Source: Hallella multisaccharivorax DSM 17128
GTDB taxonomy: Bacteria > Bacteroidota > Bacteroidia > Bacteroidales > Bacteroidaceae
Direction: 5' to 3'
Assembly (NCBI RefSeq): GCF_000218235.1
Contig: NZ_GL945017.1
Span: forward strand, 647,297-711,296
DNA: 64,000 nt
Below, in pieces: positions 10,779 through 19,195 of this stretch. Positions within the stretch are counted from its first letter, which is position 1, and the number at the start of each line of letters is the position of its first letter. A program made the translations under genes and the position numbers. The notes under the pieces are model-generated. The model was not told the origin of the DNA. It saw only the letters and a list, made by a program, of their open reading frames with translations, and did not search any database.

Positions 10779-12002
10779 TTACTTTTGCTTTACAAGATTT
10801 CCCAGTCCGGAGAGCAAAGCCTGTGCCAATGGATTATCCGTCATATCGTTTCGTTTCTCCTCCTGACTGTCCGCAAAGTCGAAGCGTCGGGGATCGCGTG
10901 GTATGATGCGATAGCACGACCGTCCGTGGATGCGGCTGCGCGTGAATCCGGCCTCCTGCAGAGCGAATCCAACATCCTGATTGACATGCTCGCCCGGCGT
11001 CCAGTAGGGATATTCCTGCATCAGTCGGTCGATGATGGTGTCGATATAGACAGCTTTCGCCTTCTGTCCTTTCGGCGGGTTGGCATAAAGCAGTCGCACC
11101 ATCTTCACGAGGTTGTCGGCTTCTTCGAAAGGAGAGTTCTGTCCGGCCATGCGTTCACGCTCATCGTCAGTGAGAAGGAAGTCGGAACCGTCCTCTATCT
11201 CCTCGCGCAGCTGGGCGTAGAGCTGCTCATAGGGAATGGGTGAAAGGTCGATCCGATGACCTACCTCCACGCATGCGAGATGTGCGGCACCCGCGGCATC
11301 GGTCATAGGGTGCAGGTTTCCCGTAGTGGCGATGAAGCCTGCATACTGTCTGCGCGGCTCCTCCGTGGTGCCGTAAGGCCGGCGGAAGACCGGCGTAGAG
11401 CGGGAGAAGAGAAAGCGCACGAGAGGTTCCTGAAGCGTATTTTCCTGATAAAACTCGTCGATATTGACCAGCAGGTTGGTTGTCAGCAGTTCATAGACCT
11501 CTGCCGCAGCGCTGAGTTTGATCTTGTCGGTATAATACAGGCGCAGGGCAGGAGGCAGGATGAGGTTGCAGAACGACGTCTTGCCGTAGCCCCATTGCCC
11601 GACAAGCACCGGCACAATGATGTCTCGCTGCGGCACGTCCATGTCCATCCATCTGGCTACAGTCTGAAGCATCCACTTGTGAAAGCGGTCACCCCAGTCG
11701 GGGTTGGAGGTGACGATGCGCTGTGAGAGCTCAAACACGTGGTCTTCGCCATCCCATTGTGGCAGTGTGTCAAGCCATTCCCTGGCAGGATTCCACTGCT
11801 CGATGAGCGTGGAGCGGACGAAACGGTCGAGGGTCTCGGCAGTGAGGCTCACCCCCTTGCGCTCTGCTTCTAAGAGAATGGTGTTGCGGCCTTCCTTGGA
11901 GAGCCTGTGCCAACCCTCAGCGTCAGCATAGAGCAGCTCGCCCGTCAGCACGTTGCGACGCAACCTGTGCGTCCGCTCTAAATATGTTATGGCATCCGTC
12001 AT
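10779..12002 (-). CDS. VapE-domain P-loop ATPase with DUF3874-like C-terminus
   Basis: The 407-residue protein has a Walker A motif GQWGYGKTSF inside a virulence-associated-protein-E domain (about residues 90-290). Walker B-like LLVNIDEFYQ follows, and a C-terminal DUF3874-like winged-helix region (about 310-395) typical of Bacteroidetes. VapE proteins are SF3-helicase-like ATPases of phage satellites and mobile islands, often fused to a primase. Here the primase part is absent, and the gene sits beside mutS with normal composition, so this looks like a settled chromosomal copy. The function is not known. The domain call is confident, the DUF3874 tail moderately so. Confidence 0.82.
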   Translation of the reverse strand: MTDAITYLERTHRLRRNVLTGELLYADAEGWHRLSKEGRNTILLEAERKGVSLTAETLDRFVRSTLIEQWNPAREWLDTLPQWDGEDHVFELSQRIVTSNPDWGDRFHKWMLQTVARWMDMDVPQRDIIVPVLVGQWGYGKTSFCNLILPPALRLYYTDKIKLSAAAEVYELLTTNLLVNIDEFYQENTLQEPLVRFLFSRSTPVFRRPYGTTEEPRRQYAGFIATTGNLHPMTDAAGAAHLACVEVGHRIDLSPIPYEQLYAQLREEIEDGSDFLLTDDERERMAGQNSPFEEADNLVKMVRLLYANPPKGQKAKAVYIDTIIDRLMQEYPYWTPGEHVNQDVGFALQEAGFTRSRIHGRSCYRIIPRDPRRFDFADSQEEKRNDMTDNPLAQALLSGLGNLVKQK

Positions 12003-12098
12003 CGCTGTTTATTGTCTTTACCGTTTGCAAAGATAAAAAGAAAAAACGAGAAACCTGACAACCCAATTGATGTTATCCATACAATTAAAAAATAAGCC

Positions 12099-12180
12099 CC
12101 GGCACGTGCAGGAGCATCGTCCGGCACGTACAGGAGCTACCTCCGGCACGTGCCGAACAATTCTCCGGCACGTGCCGAAC
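12099..12180. repeat. 22-bp tandem repeat array, four units (CCGGCACGT family)
   Basis: Units begin at 12099, 12121, 12143 and 12165, a period of exactly 22 bases. Each starts CCGGCACGT. The last two contain the palindrome GGCACGTGCC and end CCGAAC; the first two read CAGGAGC in that place. The array lies between the VapE gene start and the M28 peptidase stop, both on the minus strand, so it may sit in the leader of the VapE-mutS transcript or in the trailer of the peptidase operon. Confidence 0.9.
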
Positions 12181-12208
12181 GATGGAGAGGATAGTCAGTA
12201 TGTGTCGC

Positions 12209-13246
12209 CTATTTCTCTGTATAAATCACTTGCACCATGGTTTGTCCGACGGCCTTGAGCACATTCTTGTCGATATTATCCATATTATCGGCGAGCGTGT
12301 GCCAGGTGGGTCCGAAGGAGCTCTGCTGGCAGGTGGGATAGTAGGGGATGATGTCGATACAGGGAATTTTGGCTGTCTGGTTTACGGGAATATGGTCGTC
12401 GGTGATCATGCCTCCGTCTTCATTGGGGAAGAAAGAGCCGTATCCGGCCTGCCTTGCCGCGCGCCACACCTTCTTCACGATGGCAGGAGCATACTGCATT
12501 GACATGCCTTCACGGTAGAACTGCGCGCCGGCGCCACCCACCATGTCAAGCAAAATGCCGTAGCAAGGCGCATAGCCATGAGGAATGTTCCCTGCCCAAT
12601 ACTGTGCACCAAGAGCAAAGGTAGATCCGTCGTCCTGCATGTTGCTCCACTGGGGCACCCCGTAGTCCTCGGCGTCGAAGCACACGAAGTCGATGCCCAA
12701 CTGAGCGTTGGGTACCGGGTGTCGGGTGTCTTTCAACAACCGTGCCAGCTCCAGCATGACGGCTACACCACTTGCAGCGTCGTTGGCAGCAAGAATGGGC
12801 TTGTGCCAGTTGAGCGAGTCGGGATCGTTGTCAGCCCACGGGCGCGAGTCCCAATGGGCGCAGAGCACGATGCGTGTCGTGGCTTGCGGATGATACTGCG
12901 CAATGATGTTGGTGGAGTGGAGCATGGTGCCGTCCCAGCCTTTAAGGTCTGATCGTTGTAGCGTTACCTTGCAGCCATATTCCTTGAACTTATTTTCTAT
13001 CCAGCTGAGGCACTTCTCATGGGCATCGCTGTTCATCGGTCGCGGCCCGAAATCGCACTGGGCCTTGGTGTAGATATAGGCGGAGTCGGCGTTGAAGACG
13101 GGCCCGACGGGCTGCACTTTCTCCACTTCCTCAGTCTCTTCCGTATTCTCTACATCTCGGTGTGCGAGAGGACCGTATGTGAAAAGCCACACGGCGGTGG
13201 CACAAACAATGGCTAACACGATGATGATAATGATTTTCTTTTTCAT
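12209..13246 (-). CDS. M28-family zinc peptidase / glutaminyl-cyclase-like protein
   Basis: The 345-residue protein has an N-terminal hydrophobic segment (about 4-22), probably an uncleaved anchor or signal peptide, then an M28 metallopeptidase domain. Metal-ligand motifs are visible: CAHWDSRPWADND, NDAASGVA, FDAEDYG and TDDHIPVN. This pattern fits both bacterial glutaminyl-peptide cyclotransferase-like proteins and M28 aminopeptidases; which activity it has cannot be settled here. Its start overlaps the stop of the C26/M19 gene by four bases, so it is the last gene of the lrp-C26/M19-M28 operon and likely acts on peptides in the periplasm. Confidence 0.88.
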   Translation of the reverse strand: MKKKIIIIIVLAIVCATAVWLFTYGPLAHRDVENTEETEEVEKVQPVGPVFNADSAYIYTKAQCDFGPRPMNSDAHEKCLSWIENKFKEYGCKVTLQRSDLKGWDGTMLHSTNIIAQYHPQATTRIVLCAHWDSRPWADNDPDSLNWHKPILAANDAASGVAVMLELARLLKDTRHPVPNAQLGIDFVCFDAEDYGVPQWSNMQDDGSTFALGAQYWAGNIPHGYAPCYGILLDMVGGAGAQFYREGMSMQYAPAIVKKVWRAARQAGYGSFFPNEDGGMITDDHIPVNQTAKIPCIDIIPYYPTCQQSSFGPTWHTLADNMDNIDKNVLKAVGQTMVQVIYTEK

Positions 13247-15138
13247 GATTGCTTTCTCTCCGATTGAACCTGTGCCATGACACGCAGCCAGTTACCACCC
13301 CATATCTTTGCGATGTCACGTTCTGAATATCGTCGCCGAAGGAGCTGGAGGGTGAAGTTGATGAGTTCTGAAGCATCGGCGCATCCACGCACAGTGCCGT
13401 CGCCGTCGAAGTCAGTGCCCACGCCTACGTGGTCTATGCCCATAATGTCGATGGCGTGTTCAAGATGGGCCATGACGTCGAGGATGGATGCCTCTGATGT
13501 GTCTTTGCGTAGAAATCCGTGGTAGAAGGTGGTGTGAGCCACGCCACCCTTGGCGGCCAAAGCGCGTAACTGGTCGTCGGTGAGGTTGCGCGGCACGTCG
13601 CAGAGGGCGCGGCAGTTGCTGTGTGAGCACACGATGGGTGTGCGGCTGATGGAGAGAGCGTCATAGAATGACTTCTCTGAGGCATGGCTCAAGTCCACCA
13701 TGATGCCCTCATCGTTCATCCTTCGAATGACCTTTGCGCCGAACTCCGACACGCCGTTGTGCATCGCCGCGCCCCGATTGGAATCACAGATGTCGTTGTC
13801 GCCATTGTGGCACAGCGTGATGTAGACCACACCACGTTGTGCGAAATGGCGTACGTTGCCCAGGTCGTGATTGAGGGCGAGGCCGTTCTCAATGCCGAAC
13901 ATGATCGATTTCCGGCCTCTCCGCTTGTCCTCGTAGAGGTCGGCGGGTGTGCGCGCAATACTGATATAATCGCTGTTCTCATCGACGATCTGCTCTAATT
14001 TGTCGAAGATGAGGTCGGCATACTGTGTGGGGGACAGCTGTGCGGAGATGCCCTGCAGCTGCGGATTGTGCTTGATGATGCCGGCAATGTCCACTTTCTG
14101 CGAGAACTGCTCACCAATTTTTGGCTGGGGCAGATACGCAGCCATGATGACAGCGTCGTGTCGGCCGTCGGTCATCTTGTGCAGATCGTAGAGGATGCGT
14201 GGATCTCTTTGGTCGAAACGCACGCCTTGCGGAAAGAACATCGGTGTGTCGCAGTGGGTGTCGAGTGTCAGAATACGATTGTGGAGACGCTTGACCTCGC
14301 TGAACTCCCGCGCTTTGTCCACCAGCCAGCTGAAGAGTGGCAGGCCTTCGTCGCCGAGCCATTCCGGATGCCATTGCACGCCAAGGATGGACTTGTATTC
14401 ATTGCTTTCGATGGCCTCAACGATGCCGTCGGGCGCTGTTGCTGACACGCGGAAGCGTGGACCAGGGCTGGAAACGGCCTGGTGGTGGAAGGAATTGACG
14501 ACAGCAGAAGTCCCACTCCTACCTTCCTCAAGGGTGGCGGAGGCAGTGTCATCGGGTGCCGCGGTGTCAGATGAATAGATGGTTGAGAGGATGGTATTCG
14601 GCTCGATACTGATGGTATGGGTAGGCTCCCAGCGGTCGGCATCCTGTGAATGCTTGATGCGTGAAGTCCTGTTTGCGCCTTCGGCCAATACGGCAGAGCC
14701 GCTGTTGATGTCCTGACTAACCTTCCCTCCCAATGCGACGGCGAGTGTCTGAATGCCGCGGCAGATGCCAAGCATGGGTATCTGGCGGTTAAAAGCCAGA
14801 CGCACGGTGAGCAGTTCAGCCTTGTCGCGTGTGGCATTGATAGTATGGAGCTGTGGTGACGGCTCCTCTTCACACCACAGAGGATTGATGTCACCGCCAC
14901 CGCTGAGCAGCAGTCCGTCAATGTGATCAAGGGTGTTGATGATAGCGTTGGCGTTGGCGACGGGCGGGATGAGAAGTGGTGTGCCACCGGCGCGCACCAC
15001 TTGCTCGTAGTATTTATCACGGAGAGCCGCGTCGCCGTTGGTGTAATTAGCAGTAATGCCAATCACCGGCTGGCGATTGGCTTCTGGGAAGGACGCATAG
15101 ATGGCATTGGCATGCGCGTCCAAATCAAATGATTTCAT
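13243..15138 (-). CDS. Fused C26 class I glutamine amidotransferase-like hydrolase and M19 membrane dipeptidase
   Basis: This 631-residue protein joins two enzymes. Residues about 20-275 are a PuuD-like C26 gamma-glutamyl hydrolase, with a LLSGGGDINP loop, nucleophile Cys in GICRGIQ, and His in QWHPEW. Residues about 290-625 are an M19 renal-dipeptidase-like domain, with metal motif DTHCDTP, ligand region CSHSNCRAL and the closing DHVGVGTDFDGDG. No signal peptide is visible, so it probably works in the cytoplasm. The combination suggests stepwise breakdown of gamma-glutamyl peptides or dipeptides. An Lrp gene lies 19 bases upstream and an M28 peptidase gene overlaps its end. Confidence 0.9.
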   Translation of the reverse strand: MKSFDLDAHANAIYASFPEANRQPVIGITANYTNGDAALRDKYYEQVVRAGGTPLLIPPVANANAIINTLDHIDGLLLSGGGDINPLWCEEEPSPQLHTINATRDKAELLTVRLAFNRQIPMLGICRGIQTLAVALGGKVSQDINSGSAVLAEGANRTSRIKHSQDADRWEPTHTISIEPNTILSTIYSSDTAAPDDTASATLEEGRSGTSAVVNSFHHQAVSSPGPRFRVSATAPDGIVEAIESNEYKSILGVQWHPEWLGDEGLPLFSWLVDKAREFSEVKRLHNRILTLDTHCDTPMFFPQGVRFDQRDPRILYDLHKMTDGRHDAVIMAAYLPQPKIGEQFSQKVDIAGIIKHNPQLQGISAQLSPTQYADLIFDKLEQIVDENSDYISIARTPADLYEDKRRGRKSIMFGIENGLALNHDLGNVRHFAQRGVVYITLCHNGDNDICDSNRGAAMHNGVSEFGAKVIRRMNDEGIMVDLSHASEKSFYDALSISRTPIVCSHSNCRALCDVPRNLTDDQLRALAAKGGVAHTTFYHGFLRKDTSEASILDVMAHLEHAIDIMGIDHVGVGTDFDGDGTVRGCADASELINFTLQLLRRRYSERDIAKIWGGNWLRVMAQVQSERKQS

Positions 15139-15157
15139 GTTGTTGTTCGTCTACGTT

Positions 15158-15622
15158 CTACTCATCTACGTTGATGGGAATCTCCCGTTTGATGCTTTGC
15201 TCGAGAGAGATAAGCGTCTCTGTCGACACCACACCAGGAATGGTCTGCAGCTTATTGTTGAGCAAATCCATGAGCGCCTCGTTGTCTTTGGCGTAGCATT
15301 TGATGAGCATGGTGTAGGAGCCGGTGGTGAAATGGCATTCCACAATCTCCGGAATGTCGACGAGTCGCTTGACGACATCCTTGTACATGGAGCCCTTCTC
15401 AAGGTTGATGCCCACATAGGTGCAGGTGTGATAGCCCAGACTTAGGGGGTTGACATTGAAGCCACTGCCTGTAATAACACCGGCATCGATGAGGTGCTGC
15501 ACCCGCTGATGAATGGCAGCACGCGACACACCGCACTCTGCCGCTACGTCCTTGAAAGGAATGCGGGCATTCTTTGAGAGGATAGAAAGGATTTTTTTAT
15601 CAAGTTTGTCTATCTTTTCCAT
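15158..15622 (-). CDS. Lrp/AsnC-family transcriptional regulator
   Basis: The 154-residue protein has an N-terminal winged helix-turn-helix (KILSILSKNARIPFKDVAAE through SRAAIHQRVQHL) and a C-terminal RAM/AsnC ligand-binding beta-alpha-beta domain (about 70-145) that binds amino acids and drives oligomerisation. It is the first gene of a three-gene minus-strand unit with the C26/M19 fusion and the M28 peptidase, so it probably senses an amino acid and controls this peptide-catabolic operon and itself. The target genes are inferred from position. Confidence 0.93.
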   Translation of the reverse strand: MEKIDKLDKKILSILSKNARIPFKDVAAECGVSRAAIHQRVQHLIDAGVITGSGFNVNPLSLGYHTCTYVGINLEKGSMYKDVVKRLVDIPEIVECHFTTGSYTMLIKCYAKDNEALMDLLNNKLQTIPGVVSTETLISLEQSIKREIPINVDE

Positions 15623-15689
15623 ATTGTCTATTGATGCTCTTTGTTTTTAATGTTGGTAGCAAAAGTAGGTAATAAAAATGATATAAACA

Positions 15690-15730
15690 ACAAAATGCAC
15701 GGATATTTTTATATTATCCATGCATTTTGT
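15690..15730 (-). terminator. Intrinsic terminator of the FKBP operon
   Basis: A 16-bp stem (15690-15705 with 15715-15730, one G-U pair on the minus-strand RNA) with a 9-base AT loop lies just past the stop of the last FKBP gene. It is followed on the minus strand by a T-rich stretch. It separates the FKBP genes from lrp. Confidence 0.75.
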
Positions 15731-15745
15731 TAATGTTCAGAAGAT

Positions 15746-16768
15746 TTATTTCTTCTTTCCTGGTGCTTTCTTCTTTCCGGCAGACTTCTTGGCTTGCGGG
15801 GTGGCCTTACTGTCGGCGGCCTTTGTTTCTTCCGCTTTCGTGGCCTCCGGCACCTTGATGCCTACCAGTTCGACAGTGAAGATGAGCGTGGAGTAAGGCT
15901 TGATCTCACCCGCCTCACGTGCGCCATAGGCGAGGTTCTGCGGAATGTAGATCTCCCATTTGCTACCTACGTTCATCGAGGTGAGGGCTTCTGTCCAACC
16001 CTTGATGACCTGATCGCAACGGAAAGAGTCCGTCTTTTTGCCGCCGTGGTTCTTGGTAGCGTCGAACACCTTTCCGTCAATGGTCTTGCCTTCATACACG
16101 ACCTCCACCTCATCAGTGGCTTTCGGCTTGGGCCCATTGCCCTCACGCAGTACCTTGTATTGCAGTCCTGAGGGCAGTGTGATGACTCCAGGCTTCGTCT
16201 TGTTGCTGGCCAGCCACTCCTCATTCTCTTTTTTGAAGATGCGATTACGGGTCTCACGTGCCTCTTTCGACTTGTCTTCGAAGCGCTTGCGCGCCTTATC
16301 CATCTTGAAAACAGCCGTATCTTGTCTGACGCCGGCGATGAATCCCTCGTAGAAAGGTGCCGTAGCGATGCTGTCGTCGGTACCTGTCAGGTCACGGCTC
16401 ATGTTGGGTAGAATCTGCCCTGTAGCCTGTGTAGCGATGGTACTGCCGGCGATATAAGCTGCGAAAGCGGGGTCTTTGGCCTTGGCTGCAGCCTCACGGA
16501 AACCGCGGACGAAGTCGGCGATATGGGCGGTATCCACATTCATGCGTTGAGTGAGATACTGTAGTAAGCCCTCCGTGGCGGCATAGCCAGCCGCGTAGCT
16601 GGTGGAATCAGACGAGGTGGTCAGTTTCACGGGCTGCCCGTTGCAGCAGGCATGCCCCATGCATTCTTTCTTGTTTTCCTTCTTGTATTCCTTTTTCTTG
16701 TCGCCTGCTGCCATGGTACTGACAGTCACGGCAAGTAAGAGGGATACGAACAATAAGACTTTTTTCAT
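15746..16768 (-). CDS. FKBP-type peptidyl-prolyl isomerase, secreted, Lys/Ala-rich tail
   Basis: The 340-residue protein has a signal peptide (about 1-20, ending STMAAG), an FKBP N-terminal dimerisation domain (about 52-185) and an FKBP_C catalytic domain (about 205-305) with VEVVYEGKTIDGKVFD, VIKGWTEALTSM and YIPQNLAYG. The last 35 residues are rich in Lys and Ala, an unusual basic tail. It should catalyse proline isomerisation and act as a chaperone in the cell envelope. It begins 3 bases after the stop of the preceding FKBP gene on the minus strand, so the two are co-translated. Confidence 0.93.
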   Translation of the reverse strand: MKKVLLFVSLLLAVTVSTMAAGDKKKEYKKENKKECMGHACCNGQPVKLTTSSDSTSYAAGYAATEGLLQYLTQRMNVDTAHIADFVRGFREAAAKAKDPAFAAYIAGSTIATQATGQILPNMSRDLTGTDDSIATAPFYEGFIAGVRQDTAVFKMDKARKRFEDKSKEARETRNRIFKKENEEWLASNKTKPGVITLPSGLQYKVLREGNGPKPKATDEVEVVYEGKTIDGKVFDATKNHGGKKTDSFRCDQVIKGWTEALTSMNVGSKWEIYIPQNLAYGAREAGEIKPYSTLIFTVELVGIKVPEATKAEETKAADSKATPQAKKSAGKKKAPGKKK

Positions 16769-16771
16769 GGT

Positions 16772-17650
16772 TTATTTACCAACTTTTACTAACTCAATCT
16801 TAAAGATCAGCACTGAGTAAGGCTTGATCTTTCCGGCCTGACGATCCTTGTAGGCGAGCTGTTGGGGAATGTACACTTCCCACACGGAGCCCTCAGGCAT
16901 GCGGGTCAGAGCCTGTGTCCATCCGGGAATCATCTGCGAAGGCACCATGGTTACAGGTCCGTTGCCGTTCTTATAGCTGCTCTCAAAGACCTGCCCGTCG
17001 ATGGTACGGCCCTCATATTGCACCTTCACCGTCGTGGTGTCTGTGGGGATAGCGCCCTTGCCTTCCTTTATAACCTTATACTGAAGTCCCGAGGGGAGAG
17101 TCACTACTCCGGGCTTCTTCTTGTTGGCTGCAAGCCACTTCTCGCCTGCTGCCTTGTTGGAGCCGAACTGTTTCGACATGGTAGCGTTCTTGATCTGCTC
17201 CATCTTGCTTTGCGCAATCTGGTTGGCACTCTCAGGTGTCATGATGCCCTTCTTGCCTGTAGCTCCCGTGATGAATCCGGCAAGCAGGTTCTTCAAGGAG
17301 ATGGTCTTGGTGCTGTCGTCGCCGAACACCTCATGATTCACGCCCTTGACAAGCTGGGTAGAGAGCTGCTGACCGACCTGCAGGCCCATGATGTAAGCCG
17401 CTTTCTTCTTGTCGTCGCCGGCGTTGACACCCTCGTTGATACCCTTTACAAACTCGTCCATATAGGTGGTGTCGATGACCTGCCCCTGCTGGATAGCCTG
17501 ATGTACATACTGCGACTGCAGCAGTCCGATGGCGTAGCTCATGGAGTCAATGTCGGTCTTGAGGTCAGCACGGGGAGCTGACGAGTTGCCGCAGGCTGAG
17601 AAAGCCAAGGCAGCGGTGGCCATGACGGCCAGTGTTTTCATTGTTTTCAT
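16772..17650 (-). CDS. FKBP-type peptidyl-prolyl isomerase lipoprotein
   Basis: The start was chosen at 17650 instead of the longer frame at 17695, because this Met opens a good lipoprotein signal (MKTMKTLAVMATAALAFSAC, lipobox FSAC). The product is 292 residues. An FKBP_N helical domain (about 30-165) precedes the FKBP_C domain (about 185-290), with VKVQYEGRTIDGQVFESS, MIPGWTQALTRMP and YIPQQLAY. It is anchored to a membrane and likely assists folding of exported proteins. It is paired with the downstream FKBP gene at 15746-16768. Confidence 0.93.
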   Translation of the reverse strand: MKTMKTLAVMATAALAFSACGNSSAPRADLKTDIDSMSYAIGLLQSQYVHQAIQQGQVIDTTYMDEFVKGINEGVNAGDDKKKAAYIMGLQVGQQLSTQLVKGVNHEVFGDDSTKTISLKNLLAGFITGATGKKGIMTPESANQIAQSKMEQIKNATMSKQFGSNKAAGEKWLAANKKKPGVVTLPSGLQYKVIKEGKGAIPTDTTTVKVQYEGRTIDGQVFESSYKNGNGPVTMVPSQMIPGWTQALTRMPEGSVWEVYIPQQLAYKDRQAGKIKPYSVLIFKIELVKVGK

Positions 17651-17766
17651 TGTTGATATTCTGTTTATGTCTTGATTTTTATTGATGATCTTCAACCCGT
17701 TGTTTACCGTTGGGAATCCGCATCTATTACAGAAAGGCGGCTCCAGAAACGTTCATGAGGAAAGAA

Positions 17767-18348
17767 TTACTTCACCTTGATCAGTTCCACATCAAAGATG
17801 AGGGCAGCGTAAGGCGGAATGGACTGTCCGGCTCCCTGCTCTCCATATGCGAGGTTGTAGGGGATGAAGAATCGGTATTTAGCCCCTTCCTGCATGAGTT
17901 GCAGACCTTCTGTCCAGCCCTTGATGACTTGATTGAGACCAAAGGTGGCTGTCTCGCCACGGCGATAGCTCGAATCGAAGACCTGTCCGTTGACGAGTGT
18001 GCCTTCGTAGTGGCACTCCACCTGGTCGGTAGCCGACGGCTTACGCCCGTTTCCCTCGCGCAACACCTCATACTGCAAGCCTGAAGGCAGGGTCTTCACA
18101 CCTGGTTTCTTGGCGTTCTCGGCCAGGAAACTCTCTCCTTCGGCCTTAGCGGCCTTGGCCTGCCCTTCCGTTTTCTGCTGGAAGAAGGTCTGCACAGCGG
18201 TCTGAGCCTCCATGTCGGTGAGTTGAGCCTTGCCTGCGAAGACATCGGTGATGGCTCCAGCGAAATCGCTGACGTTAAGGTCGGTGGCGTTCATTTGCTG
18301 TAACTGGTGCCCGATGCTCATGCCAAGGGCGTAGCTTACTTTATCCAT
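17767..18348 (-). CDS. FKBP-type peptidyl-prolyl isomerase, cytoplasmic
   Basis: The start is placed at 18348 (MDKVSYALGMSIG), since the extra 21 residues of the longer frame are not FKBP-like and a TAnnTTTG promoter element lies at 18387-18394, inside that extension. The product is 193 residues with a short FKBP_N part and an FKBP_C domain (VECHYEGTLVNGQVFDSSYR, VIKGWTEGLQLM, FIPYNLAYGE). No signal peptide is visible, unlike its two paralogues downstream. The 116-base gap to the next FKBP gene may hold a separate promoter. Confidence 0.92.
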   Translation of the reverse strand: MDKVSYALGMSIGHQLQQMNATDLNVSDFAGAITDVFAGKAQLTDMEAQTAVQTFFQQKTEGQAKAAKAEGESFLAENAKKPGVKTLPSGLQYEVLREGNGRKPSATDQVECHYEGTLVNGQVFDSSYRRGETATFGLNQVIKGWTEGLQLMQEGAKYRFFIPYNLAYGEQGAGQSIPPYAALIFDVELIKVK

Positions 18349-18386
18349 TTTCTTTTCTGATTTCTTATTAAATATTAATAGTCGCA

Positions 18387-18394
18387 CAAAGTTA
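18387..18394 (-). promoter_or_regulatory. Bacteroidetes -7 element for the cytoplasmic FKBP gene
   Basis: On the minus strand this reads TAACTTTG, matching TAnnTTTG, 38 bases before the chosen start codon at 18348. A good -33 TTTG was not found at the usual distance. Confidence 0.5.
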
Positions 18395-18427
18395 CGCTTT
18401 TTTGGTAGCATAATCGTATTATTTTAG

Positions 18428-18435
18428 TATTTTTG
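18428..18435 (+). promoter_or_regulatory. Possible -7 element for the sirtuin gene
   Basis: TATTTTTG matches TAnnTTTG. A TTTG at 18401-18404 is upstream, but at 23 bases instead of the usual 19-21. The leader would be only about 12 bases. It lies back to back with the FKBP promoter. Confidence 0.35.
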
Positions 18436-18453
18436 TGGAAAATATTACGTTGT

Positions 18454-19143
18454 ATGAAAAAGAAGGTAGTGTTTTTGACAGGAGCTGGCATGTCGGTGGA
18501 GAGCGGTTTCAAGACTTTCCGCGGCAACGATGGATTGTGGGAGAATTATCCAGTGGAGCAGATCGCGAGCCATGAAGGGTGGGAGCGTGATCCCCGCCTC
18601 GTCACTGAGTTTTACAACAGGCTGCGCCGTAAGCTGTGGGACGCTCAGCCCTGCGAAGGCCACCGACTCATTGCGGAGATGGAGAAGGACTATGACGTGA
18701 CGGTGCTCACCCAAAACGTGGACAACCTGCACGAGAAAGCCGGATCGACCCGCGTCATCCATCTGCACGGCGAGTTGACAAAAGCGTGCTCAAGCAATGA
18801 TCCTTACGATCCGCGTTATATCCAGCAGCTCACACCTGACAACAGCGATGTTGAGCCCGGTACCAAAGCAGGCGATGGATCGCTGCTTCGCCCGTTTATC
18901 GTCTTCTTCGGTGAGAGCGTACCCATGCTGGAGCCTGCCGCGGAAGCAGCGTCCCACGCCGATATTTTCGTTATCATTGGTACGTCGCTTGTGGTCTATC
19001 CCGCCGCCGGACTTATGCAATTCGTGCCTCGGGATTCGCCGGTCTACCTCATCGATCCCAATCCTGTAGCGGCCGGAGGCCATGTGACACAGATTCAGAA
19101 GGGTGCCTCGGAGGGCATGAAAGAGTTGCTGAAAAGGATCTGA
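18454..19143 (+). CDS. Sir2-family NAD-dependent deacylase (sirtuin)
   Basis: The start at 18454 (MKKKVVFLTGAGMS) is preferred over 18433, since sirtuins begin just before the GAG motif. The 229-residue product has GAGMSVESGFKTFRG, TQNVDNLHEKAG with the catalytic His in HLHGE, and the nucleotide-binding IGTSLVVYPAAG. The two CxxC pairs of the structural zinc ribbon are missing; a single Cys (KACSSND) remains, as in zinc-less Bacteroidetes sirtuins. It should remove acyl groups from lysines using NAD. Whether it deacetylates or desuccinylates is not clear. Confidence 0.92.
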   Translation: MKKKVVFLTGAGMSVESGFKTFRGNDGLWENYPVEQIASHEGWERDPRLVTEFYNRLRRKLWDAQPCEGHRLIAEMEKDYDVTVLTQNVDNLHEKAGSTRVIHLHGELTKACSSNDPYDPRYIQQLTPDNSDVEPGTKAGDGSLLRPFIVFFGESVPMLEPAAEAASHADIFVIIGTSLVVYPAAGLMQFVPRDSPVYLIDPNPVAAGGHVTQIQKGASEGMKELLKRI

Positions 19144-19195
19144 CCTTATCCCTATAGGCAGCAGACGTTTTTTTTCTGCAGAATACTCGCTTCCC

